Position numbers and translations under genes: made by a program. The notes under the pieces were generated by a model that worked only from the letters and a program-made list of their open reading frames with translations, did no database searches and had not been told where the DNA came from. This document shows positions 35,216 through 45,529 of a DNA stretch of 64,000 bases, piece by piece. This DNA is from Anisodus tanguticus. Taxonomy: Eukaryota; Streptophyta; Magnoliopsida; Solanales; Solanaceae. The stretch's first letter is position 1. Every line of letters starts with the position of its first letter. The DNA lies in the NCBI GenBank assembly GCA_034509755.1, contig CM067555.1:22084142-22148141 (forward strand), in the 5' to 3' direction.

Positions 35216-36461
35216 AAACCATAAAGTCAGGCTTGTCCACTATTAGCGGTGATAGCAACTGCCTTACCCATCCCATTACCATGAGAATTAAGAGTGTTGT
35301 TTGCATTACTTGCAGGTGGATTTTTCGCAACAACAAGAGCAGATAAATTATTTTTCTGGCTAGAAGAGTTAGCCATGTCATTGTGCCTCCTCCTATACTG
35401 TCTATGAACATGACCCACAATAATGGCAAATACGATCCTCCCATCCAGATGAATGTCGATTTTCACCTGAGAATACATGTTTTTGTTGTTGTTTCTCTGT
35501 CATTGTCTACCATGCGGAACACTAGCATTAGCCTGAGCAGTAGACTATGCAAATGCCGAATACCCTCTCTGCTGCCCTCTATTATGCGCAACACTTATAC
35601 TACCCACTAATCAGGCCTTCTTATCTGTTCCCTTTACGAAATTTCCTGACTCCTCGAATTTTCTTATTATTCGGCAAACCAAACCAAGGATGAAAAGGTG
35701 CAAGTAGGAGACATAGTAGCATCAACACATGCAGAATTAATATGTGACATCAATCCAAACACAAATCGAGTTAACTTGTGCTTTTCCGTTGGAATCATAT
35801 ACATTGCATACCTTGCTAGACGAGTGAACTTCAAACTATACTCACACACAGAAATGGTACCCTGCTCAATTTTCTCAAACTTAGTAGCCATAGCAAACCT
35901 CTCTTCATCGGACATAAATCTCTCCATAAACGCCCCCTCGAACTTAGACCAAGTAGGAGCTGGAGCATCGATACCTCATTTAGACTCCTACATCTCGAAC
36001 CAAACATGAGCAACATCTTTTAGCTGATAGGATACAAACTCTACAACTTCAAAACCATTGGCATTCATATCCCTAAGAGCCTTAAAAGTCTCATCCATAA
36101 AGTACTGAGGATCATCTTCTTCTCTCGAATAAAAGAACTTGGGCAAATTCAGCCCAAAAAAGTTCTTAAGTCTTCCTCCTCCGCTAAGTGTCGGATCTGC
36201 ACCCTATATTGCTTGGGACGCCAATAGAGTGGTGAGAATCTGGATCACAGCCTGCTTCGATCTAATAACAGTTCCACCTTCAGGAGGGGCTACAAGAGCA
36301 GGTGGAACAGGAGACGGTGCATGATTTTCATTGTCATGAACAACCTCAACATTGACCTCAATAGTGGCGAGGTTAGTGATCCTGACAGTTCGTCCACCGG
36401 ATGATGAACCTGAAGCAACATTATTTCCTAGATTAGTAGCTCCTGCATGAGTTAAAACCAT
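35216..36461 (-). pseudogene. Outer element gag
   Basis: Open pieces are 36204-36461 (N-terminus, Ala/Pro/Val-rich), about 35930-36200 (words PQYFMDETFKALRDMNANG and SYQLKDVAHVWFE of the capsid), and 35667-35927 (MERFMSDEERFAMATKFEKI, then EYSLKFTRLARYA). These are diagnostic for Tekay/Del capsids. The nucleocapsid region at 35220-35480 has lost its knuckle cysteines. At least three stops. Confidence 0.85.
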
Positions 36462-36670
36462 TTCAGCGAGCCATGAATTAACGAAAGCGTTAGAACGATC
36501 CTAAAAATATTTAAGCTATATAGCACAATATAGAATCAAGAAGAGTGAGAAACACCTAAAAATGTCCTTGTAGTCATACCTCCATATAGGTGGCCAATCT
36601 ATAGAAAGAAGACTCCAATAGACACGGATCCACATACAAATCCTAGTACACTTCTAAACATAGCCAAGCT

Positions 36671-37503
36671 TGTCACGCTCTAAACCTCGACCCTGGATGT
36701 AACATACATTCGATGCTATGAACAATACCGAACGCACCTTATGAATTAATACAATCAAGTCCCTACTTAGTCATTCATTAATAAATTCAATTAAGTTATA
36801 AATAACTAAGTAAAGATCATGGTCACAATTTATGAAATAAAATCAGCGAAAGTCTATAATAAATAAGTTGTAAAAAATGTAGCAATGCCCATGAGAGTTG
36901 AATAACGACCTCAACTAAATACCCACAAAACAACGTCTATCTATTGAGCCTCTAAGATGATAAAAATTAACAGTCTAATTTCAGGACACAGCCTGAAAAC
37001 TAATACTAATAAAATAAAGATAGAATGGTGCCCCACGAACAATCATGTGGGCTCACTGAATAGTCTTGAAAGTAGCAAGTTCTCCTAAGTCGTAGGCGTA
37101 TCATGAACTTGCTCTTCTTCATTACCTGACACACTATTAAAAACAAAAATGGTATGCCTGAGTACTGGGTACTCAACGATTAACTCCGGGACAGTAAATA
37201 ATGTAAAATAATATAATATTAAGCAGTAAAATAATGTAAGTAAAGCAGTTCGAAATACAGAGATAAAATAGTTCACCAAACTTAGAGAAACCATTAGTAT
37301 AAACCATTAAGATAGAATTAAATCACTTTCAACCCATTATGCCATTTCTCATGATTAAGTCCTCTATTTATGAACTTAAGATCAACATCAAGTCACTCAG
37401 AAACAACCATAATTATGCTAATACAAGCCAAGTCAATGAAATAAAGGGATGCCCATTAAGGTTCCCTAAAACATCATAGAAACACCACATCAGTGTTGTC
37501 ACC
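36671..37503 (-). repeat. Outer element 5' LTR, segment 1
   Basis: Collinear with 32076-32885. At 36661-36670 TAGCCAAGCT is what is left of a primer site (a TGGTATCAGAG-type site is expected there). The segment ends inside the minisatellite, where the nested element enters. Confidence 0.9.
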
Positions 37504-38771
37504 TGTAACACCCCGTACTTTCGGGCGATGATCTAAACAACTAGACGTATGCAAGTAGACATGAGACCAAGGAAATTTTGTTATATTGAGGTGTGCACAT
37601 CAAAAGCTTAGTATATAAAAGGATAAAATCCCAAAATAATTTTGGACTTAACAAGTATGATGACATAGATTGAAAAATAGTATTTTATGTGTACGGAAAG
37701 AGGCTACAGACAAGTGTTATATCACATAACCATGATAATTAATATAGGAAGTGTGCTAAGGTGATTAATGTTTAAGTTAATTGAGATCAAGAATAAATTA
37801 TGTGGGTAATTTGTTAAATATTAAATGTTAGTGGAAGACATGGAGAATTATTAGTGGTTATCGGATAAGTGTAAATATTACACTCCACGTGGCAGCCATG
37901 GAAGACCACAATTAGTGACTAATACCTACCAAGAGATAGGTGGCCCATTTGTGCTATCATATATGAAGAGTCATCCAAGATACTCTACATTTTTTTTATT
38001 ATGAAGGATGCTAGCGTGTGTTCTTGTTTTCAAGTCAAAATGAGAATTTGATTACTATTTTTTTGTGGAAGCGTCGTGGGTGTAATTCTTGCTCAATATC
38101 AATGGGTTGTGAGGAAATTGACATCTCTGATTGTTCATATATGAATGGTAAAACCACGAGATCCCACAAATTGACGTTTCCATTCAAACTCATCCACTGA
38201 TCGCAATAGTCTAATCATGAAAATTTCTATGTCAAGTTGTTGATCCCGGAAAGTAATTAAGGTTAGACGTTTATTAGAAAGATTGACTCGTCGTAGTCAT
38301 TCGGACCTCGAATTGAGGTATGTTAAGGCAAATAATTATTTCTTTTGTCATGTTCTAAGTACGAAATGTGAACGTAATATTGTCCCATAAATGATTCTAC
38401 TCTTAGTAGTTAAGAATGTTCATGTTATTCATTTCTATTGTCAAAGCATGTCTAAATATGTTCTTAAATCCTTATTGAGGTATATGGAAAGGATGTTAGT
38501 ATTCATAATGTTGATCGGAGGTGAAGCAATATTACATCACTCTGACAAACTTATAGTGTCATATTATCATATCATTCATGCATTATATTCATGTACATAC
38601 CTTGACTTCAAAGGAGTTATATACTCTACTATATGTATGCATTATATATGTATGGGGCATGAGAAAAGAGATACAACGTTATATACGCACACCACATGCA
38701 ACTGGTACAGATATACACGATGATGATTATGCCCACAGAAGCTAAAATGATATGATGGGAGATGATGTTAT

Positions 38772-38811
<40 letters not shown>

Positions 38812-39438
38812 GACAACATTGTGCATGGAATTTAGGCATATTATGGCCCTCAGAGGTATTTCACACCAACATGATACTTATGCATATTATGGCCCTCAGA
38901 GGCATTCTACACAAACATGATACTTATGCATATTATGGCCCTTAGAGGCATTCTGCACAGACATGATATTAGGCATATTATGGCCCTCAGAGGCATTCTC
39001 TATTGGTTAGTTGTTTCTTGTCTCATGTCACTTTCAGGTCTCTATTATGCTATTTTTTATGCCTGACATACTCGGTACATCAGTCGTACTGACGTTCTTT
39101 TTGTCGGGGGATGCTGCGTTTCATGCCCGCAGGTTCAGGTAGACAGGTGACAGTCCGCACTAGTAGGTTGCTGGTTTAGCTGATATTGGAGCACTCTATT
39201 TGTTTCAGAGTTGCAGTCTAGTCATGGTACAATATTTTGGATATACATAGGGGTATGGCGGGGCCCTGTCCCGACCTTATAATGTTACGTACTCTTCAAA
39301 GGCTTGTAGACAGATGTCCTGTGTATAGTAGTTATGTATGGCTTTGTCGGCCTTGGTATGTTTATGTATATATGATTAGTGGTACTCGGCAAGTAAGGTC
39401 CGGTTGCCCGTCATGACCCTCCGGTTTGGGTCGTGACA
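37504..39438 (+). repeat. Nested element 5' LTR
   Basis: 1935 bp. Compared with its partner it has about 205-220 extra bases between 38507 and 38720, a CA/TA microsatellite at 38771-38811, and four instead of three units of a 46-bp minisatellite (38834-39002, core CATATTATGGCCCTCAGAGG). Confidence 0.93.
38771..38811 (+). repeat. (AC)n(AT)n microsatellite
   Basis: About thirteen AC units followed by about seven AT units inside the LTR; the partner LTR has only a short degenerate version near 44050. Confidence 0.95.
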
Positions 39439-39442
39439 AGCT

Positions 39443-39453
39443 TGGTATCAGAG
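39443..39453 (+). other. Primer binding site, initiator tRNA-Met
   Basis: TGGTATCAGAG starts four bases after the LTR end at 39438, the usual spacing for this family. Confidence 0.92.
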
Positions 39454-39631
39454 TAGGTCTGTCCTAGGGAGTCTACAAGTCGTGTCTAGTAGAGTCTTGT
39501 TTATGGGTATGTTGTCCACCACACTTATAGACAGGAGGCTACATGGCATTTAGGATGATGGTTATCTTCCTTCTTGATCTAGAATCGTTCTATAGAGGTG
39601 AGTTGTAAGATTTTTCTCTGTAAACCATATC

Positions 39632-40060
39632 GTGTTTATGATTATAGCAATGCTTTCTTTCAGTAGGTCTATGATTAGCAGGGAGATTGAGGTTGGATTG
39701 AGTGTAAATATGAGTAGTATGCTCTCTATTGACATACAACTATCAGGGGGTATGAGTAAGTTGCTTTCCCAGGCACGACTTCATCCTAGAGCATATGATA
39801 GAGATAGGCCCTTGAGGGGCCAGGGAGCTCATAACTCAGGGAGTTTATTAGTCAGGGATCACCGCTATTTAAAGGGGTCAAAGATGCCAATATCTCAGGG
39901 TCAAAGTTGTAAAGGTCGAGTGAGATCGCCCCGACTATCTTGTAGTCAGTTTGGTCGAGCGCATACCGGATTATGTCGCAAAAGTACAGGGGGTTGATTT
40001 AGTGTGGCAGCCATGGCCACAATGTTCCAAAGTGTCCCAGGTTGATGCACAAAGGTAAGG
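39632..40060 (+). pseudogene. Nested element gag, nucleocapsid remnant
   Basis: The frame 39632-39997 ends in CSQFGRAHTGLCRKSTGG, a diverged zinc-knuckle entry of Tekay gag, after an Arg/Gln/Ser-rich linker (LRGQGAHNSGSLL). The capsid in front is unreadable and the second knuckle half is lost to a stop. Confidence 0.6.
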
Positions 40061-41670
40061 ATAAGATGATTATGAGTTGTACAGATGAAACGCTTAAGAC
40101 ATCGTTGGAAGGTTTAGTAGGTTATGAAAATCTACACGTTTTACAACTACTCTTGCTGATTAGAATGAGGGAATATGTTATGTATGTGCGACCTAAATTG
40201 TAAAGTCTTACCTAGAATAGATTGGAAAATTTTCCCGGGATATCATTAACGAGAATGGATTGCCACAATCGAATCGTCTGAAGAGTGACCATCAGTAAAT
40301 TGAAGAAGATCACATAAAGTGACGTACCCGGAATAGTGAGCCCAAGTCATACATATAAGGATCGAGTTATTCACGGTAGTGGAAGGGAACATAAGCCTCT
40401 CATCCGTGCGTAAAGGGCCATACCGCGTATTTTTTAGAATTAGATGTATCAATGTTAGTAAGCTAAGGCATGTTATAGGTATTGGAGTGGTAAGGTCTTC
40501 GGATTCATTTACAGTATGTTACGATTCTAGATAACCTCTGGATAACAATAGCTTGTTAGGGGCAATTGAGGACGAGAACTATGGAACAATCAAATAATGA
40601 TTGTAAGAAATTTGAAGACAAATATTTTTCGTTTAGTGACGAGTAGAAGGAAGGATTACGACAAGAAGGATAAAAGTGAATGAGATTATAGTTATGCATG
40701 TTTCACAAAGGTATGATTACTCCAAAATAGCGTAAGAACTCTTCGGCCAAAGGTGACGAACCTCTGATATTCAAGAAGATAGTATGAGAAATACTTTGAG
40801 ATAAGATACCTCCAAGGAAATTTGAAATGGAAATGTAAAGGTAAAATGAATGAGCACTCAGTCGATGAGAGATCTAATGGTGATAAGACCACAAAGCTTG
40901 AGAAGTCATGGGATCATGTAACACCGTAAATTGGATCTAAACATACGAAGCATCGGTTCCACAACATATGCAGTCATACCTCTCAGAAAGTATGTAAACG
41001 AAAGTAACAGTGAGTAAAGCTCGAGATCAGCACCTAACAGGTGAAAAGGGGCCAATGATGCCTATGGATACATGGTAGACATTAAAGATATATGTCAAGA
41101 GATAATGACATTATAATGAAGATAAAACGTCAGGCAAATACATATGTCTATAAGCATTTTTGAACTGACCAAAGGTTCTACGAGATAGATAAAATAATGA
41201 GTTTACAGCTTAACGAGATCAAGGAAATCTTTTCCCAAAGCGCCATTGACAGAAAGTCTTAGCCATGAGGCAAGTGAAGGAATTCAAATCTAAGTATAAT
41301 GACCAGGCTTGGATATAGTAGGCCAACGTCATGTAATACACATTCTCCAGAATCTTCCACAGAATAAGGGAATAAGTTAACAGCTCATCCCTTAAGGGAT
41401 AGTAATGCCAAGGTTTGGAATCAGGAGTAATGTTTGAGATTATGTATGTATACCAGAATATTCTAGAACTAAGAAGAGTACGGCAAGTAAGAAAATGAGT
41501 GAACAAGTGTAAAAAAAAAGATTCCTTTCAGACCATGAATGAGAGTTTACTGTGATGATACACACACTTTAGATTCGATGACATTTTCCATAAAGTGTTC
41601 ACGATGGAGATACTACAAATATAAGAGTTTTCAACATACTAGTTAGTAAACAAAGATGAGTTAACAATAG
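40061..41670. other. Nested element interior without readable domain
   Basis: Protease, reverse transcriptase and RNase H should lie here, but no polymerase motif is visible in any frame. The minus frame at 41219-41506 appears to be chance. Part of it resembles 845-950. Confidence 0.5.
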
Positions 41671-42598
41671 GATCATTCATCCACAAACGACTTGACTCAG
41701 AACATTGAGATCCCGATGTGGAAATGAGAGGTGATTAATATGGATTTCATTATGGGTTTACCTCGCTCTTATCATAAGTTTGATTCTATTTGGGTAATTA
41801 TTGATAGACTGACCAAATCAGCTCAATTCCTGGCAGTTAAAACTACCTACACAGCCGAGGACTACGCAAAGTTGTACGTTAAAGAGATTGTTTGCCTTCA
41901 TGGTATGCCTATTTCTATTATATCTAACTGAGATGCGCAATTCACAGTTAATTTCTGGAGATCATTTCAAAAAAGGGTTTGGGCACTCAAGTTAATCTTA
42001 ACACATCTTTCCACCCTCACACAGACGAACATGCCGTGTGTACGATTCAAACGCTCGAGGACATACCACGAGCTTGTGTATTAGACTTTAAGGGGAAGTT
42101 GGAATGATCATTTATCCCTCATTGAATTTGCGTACAATAAAAGTTATCATGCTAGCATTAAAATGGCTCCATATGAGACTTTATATGGACGAAAATGTAG
42201 ATCTCCTATCGGATGGTTCGAAGTAGGCGAATCAGAATTATTTGGGCCTGACCTAGTGCACCAAGCCATAGAGAAGGTGAAGCTTATCCAAGAATGGATG
42301 TTAACCGCTTAGATTCGTCAAAAGTCATATTCAGATGTGCAGCGGCAGGAATTGGAGTTCCAGATAGTTTATTGGGTTTTCTTGAAGATTTCTCCTATAA
42401 ATGGTGTAATGAGATTTGGAAAAAAGGGAAAAAACCCAATCCAAGGTATATTGGGCCATATCACATAATTCGACGAATCGACCAAGTGACTTACGAATTG
42501 GACTTGCCTTCAGAGTTAGAGTTTGTTCATCCGATTTTCTATGTTTTTATATTAAGAGCGTGTGTTGGGGATCCTTCCCAGATTGTACCGATTGACAT
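41671..42598 (+). pseudogene. Nested element integrase
   Basis: 41731-41931 is open with MDFIMGLPRSYHKFDSIWV (first Asp), IIDRLTKSAQFLAVKTTY, YAKLYVKEIVCLHGMPISI, closing at a TGA just before the second Asp. Two frame changes follow: the HPQTDG-type block at 42005-42060 is scrambled, while IEFAYNKSYHASIKMAPYE and GRKCRSPIGWFEVGE are clear at 42120-42240. 42294-42598 gives NPRYIGPYHIIRRIDQ and YELDLPSELEFVHPIFYVF, the C-terminal domain. Confidence 0.93.
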
Positions 42599-42811
42599 GT
42601 GAAGGTTATAGAGGACCTATCATATGATGAGGTTCCTATTGCTATCTTAGATCGACAAGTCCATAAGTTGAAGACTAAAGAAGTAGCCTCCGTAAAAGTT
42701 CTACGGCAGAATAAGAATGTAGAAGAAATAATGTGGGAGGCGAAAGAGGAGATAAAACACACATATCCTTACCTATTTCAGATCAACACTGAGGTTCCGA
42801 GAGAAGTATAA
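42599..42811 (+). pseudogene. Nested element chromodomain
   Basis: 70 open residues read EDLSYDEVPIAILDRQVHKL, KEVASVKVLRQNKNVEEIMW, and EAKEEIKHTYPYLF: the chromodomain that ends Tekay/Del integrases and binds modified histone tails. This identifies the lineage. One of the least damaged domains in the element. Confidence 0.93.
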
Positions 42812-42952
42812 GGTGAGTTATATTTCAGATTATTATAATTAATGTTTGTTTATTATGTGAGGTCGGATATAATGATATATGTTATATTATATGGCACGTG
42901 AAATGGTGGTTGTGTTTCTGGCTATGTGACGGGGACTAGATATGTCACCCCA

Positions 42953-42986
42953 ATATTTGAGGACAAATGTTTCTAAGGGGGAAATG
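42953..42986 (+). other. Polypurine tract of nested element
   Basis: ATTTGAGGACAAATGT followed by TAAGGGGGAAATGA abuts the 3' LTR at 42988. Confidence 0.88.
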
Positions 42987-42987
42987 A

Positions 42988-44650
42988 TGTAACACCCCAT
43001 ACTTGCGAACGATAGTTTGAACAGCTAGACGTATGTAAGTAGACCTGAGGCCAAGGAAATTTTGTTATATTGAGGTGTGCACATCAAAAGCTTAGTATAT
43101 AAAAGGATAAAACCCCGAAATAATTTTGGACTTAACAAGTATGATGACAGGAATTGAAAAATAGTATTTTATGTGTACCAAAAGAGGCTACAGACTAGTG
43201 TTATATCGCATAACCATGATAATGAGTATATGAAGTGTGCTAAGGTGATTAATATTTATGTTAATTGAGATCAAGAATCAATTATGTGGGTAATTTGTTA
43301 AATATTAAATGTTAGTGGATGACATGGAGAATTATTAGTGGTTATTGGATAAGTGTAAATATTACACTCCACGTGGCAGCCATGGAAGACCACAAGTAGT
43401 GACTAATCACTACCAAGGGATAGGTGGCCCATTTGTGCTATCATATATGAAGAGTCATCCAAGATACTTTACATTTTTTTTATTATGAAGGATGCTAGCA
43501 TGTGTTCTTGTTTTCAAGACAAAAAAAGAATTTGATTGCTATTTTTTTGTGGAAGCGTCGTGGGTGTAATTCTTGCTCAATATCAACGGGTTGTGAGGAA
43601 ATTGACATCTTTGATTGTTCATATATGAATGGAAAAACCACTAGATCCCATAAATTGACGTTTCCATTCAAACTCATCCGCTGATTGCAATAGTCTAATC
43701 ACGAGAATTTCTGTGTCAAGTTATTGACCCGGAAAGTAATTAAGGTTAGACATTTATCAGAAGGATTGACTCGTCATAGTCATTTAGACCTCGAATTGAG
43801 GTATGTTAAGGCAAATAATTATTTCTTTTGGCATGTTATAAGTACGAAACGTGAACGTAATATTGTCCCATAAATGATTCTACTCTTAGTAGTTAAGAAT
43901 GTTCATGTTATTCATTTCTATTGTCAAAGCATGTCGAAATATGTTCTTAAATCCTTATTGAGGTATATGGAAAGGATGTTAGTATTCATAATACACGATG
44001 ATGATTATGCCCACAGAGGCCGAAATGATATGATGGGAGACGACGTTATATGCACATACATATATGTATGACCGCATTATGCATGCCATTTAGGCATATT
44101 ATGTCCCTCAGATGCATTCTACACAGACATGATACTTATGCATATTATGGCTCTCAGAGGCATTCTGCACAGACATGATATTTAGGCATATTATGGCCCT
44201 CAGAGGCATTCTCTATTGGTTGGTTGTTTCTTGTCTCATGTCACTTTCGAATCTATTATGCTATTTTTCATGCTTGACATACTCGGTACATCAGTCGTAC
44301 TGACGTTTCTTTTGTCGGGGGACGCTGCGTTTCATGCCCGTAGGCTCAAGTAGACAGGGTGATGGTCCGCACTAGTAGGTTGTTGGTTCAGCTGATATTG
44401 GAGCACTCTATTTGTTTCAGAGTTATAGTCTAGTCGTGGTATGATATTGTGGATATCTATAGGGGTATGGCGGGGCCCTGTCCCTACCTTTTAATGTTAC
44501 GTACGCTTCAGAGGCTTGTAGACAAATGTCCTATGTATATTAGTCATGTTTGGCCTTGTCGGCCTTGGAATGTTTATGTATATATGATTAATGGTACTCG
44601 GCTAGTAAGGTCCGGGTGCCCGTCATGGCCCTCCGGTTTGGGTCATGACA
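42988..44650 (+). repeat. Nested element 3' LTR
   Basis: 1663 bp. It lacks the segment matching 38507-38711 of the 5' LTR; the junction at about 43987-43992 (TTCATAATACACG) has a 2-3 base overlap. Three minisatellite units at 44091-44213. Confidence 0.93.
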
Positions 44651-45169
44651 AATCGATGGCTATCTTTCCTCCCGAATAGCTAGGCAAAACCACATCGGGG
44701 TTATTGATCCTCGATGACTATCCTTCTTCCCAAATACCTAGGTAAACCCCACCAGGGCTATAATCCCTCGATGACTATCATTCCTCCTGAATAACTAGGC
44801 AAATCACACCAGAGCTATTGTCCCTTGATGACTATCCTTCCTCCCAAATAGCTAGGGAAACCACACTAGGATCCATAGTGAATACCCTCCCTCCCGAGTA
44901 GCTAGGCCAAACACAGTTAATAGAATCATGGCAAAATAGCCGAATGACAATCATAACATAGACCGAGTCACTTATTATGAATTTTGTTCATCATCCCATT
45001 ATTAGGAGTACATCAAATCATTTATGGGTTTAGAAACCAAGTTCAAGTCAGTAAATAAGTTTCAAGTTCAAAAAACTCGTTCATAAAGCAAAACACAAAA
45101 TATCCACGCTTTCAAAAGTCAAGTTCAATGTGTCCCTTATCGGGGTAAATCACATTCAAAGTTTATAGC
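44651..45169 (-). repeat. Outer element 5' LTR, segment 2
   Basis: It resumes the outer LTR after the nested element and matches left-LTR positions from about 32888 to 33290. It contains about five minisatellite units (44651-44905) against three in the left LTR. It stops at 45169, where unrelated copia sequence begins. Confidence 0.88.
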
Positions 45170-45170
45170 T

Positions 45171-45515
45171 TTATACATTCAAAGTTTGGGATTGGGAGTC
45201 ATAGAGACTCTTCAGGTGTTCGAGCATCTCATTGGGCCCCATGTTCTCATGCTGTCTCTGAAGTTCCATCGACATGGAAGACAACATTACGCATTGCGCC
45301 AAAGTGGCATTATCTAGATGTTTCTGGTAAGCATCTTTATCAAATGAGGCATATTCTTCAGAATCTGTCGCATGGACTGTTGGGAACACTATGTCCAACA
45401 CGTATTCTATTTTCTCTTGTTTGAGTACTATTCGCAAATTCCTTATCCAGTCAAGGTAGTTCGGTCCAGTAAGTTTATTCATATCAATCAACATTTTCAA
45501 CGACAGGCTCGACAT
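45171..45515 (-). pseudogene. Copia gag N-terminal fragment
   Basis: 114 residues: MLIDMNKLTGPNYLDWIRNL, RIVLKQEKIEYVLD, CVMLSSMSMELQRQHENMGP, MLEHLKSLYDSQS. This is the UBN2/DUF4219-type capsid start of a copia element of another lineage than 22742-27949. It begins at its own Met and is cut at 45171 at the border with the outer LTR, so the rest of gag and all of pol are missing. Confidence 0.88.
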
Positions 45516-45529
45516 CTTTTATAATTTGA

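Larger units (their letters stand above)
37504..44650 (+). mobile_element. Nested Tekay element, RT deleted
   Basis: LTRs are 37504-39438 and 42988-44650 (TGTAACACCCCR to GGTCRTGACA), with a primer site at 39443-39453 and a polypurine tract at 42953-42986. The interior (3.5 kb) has a gag remnant, an unreadable stretch, and integrase with chromodomain; protease, polymerase and RNase H are missing. It lies in plus orientation within the minisatellite of the outer right LTR. No clean target duplication is visible (TCACC on the left, AATCG on the right). A small boundary deletion or recombination between two elements could explain that. Confidence 0.92.

Noticed and set aside
41219..41506. 95-residue minus frame within the nested element
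   Set aside because: Antisense to the element, no motif; probably chance.
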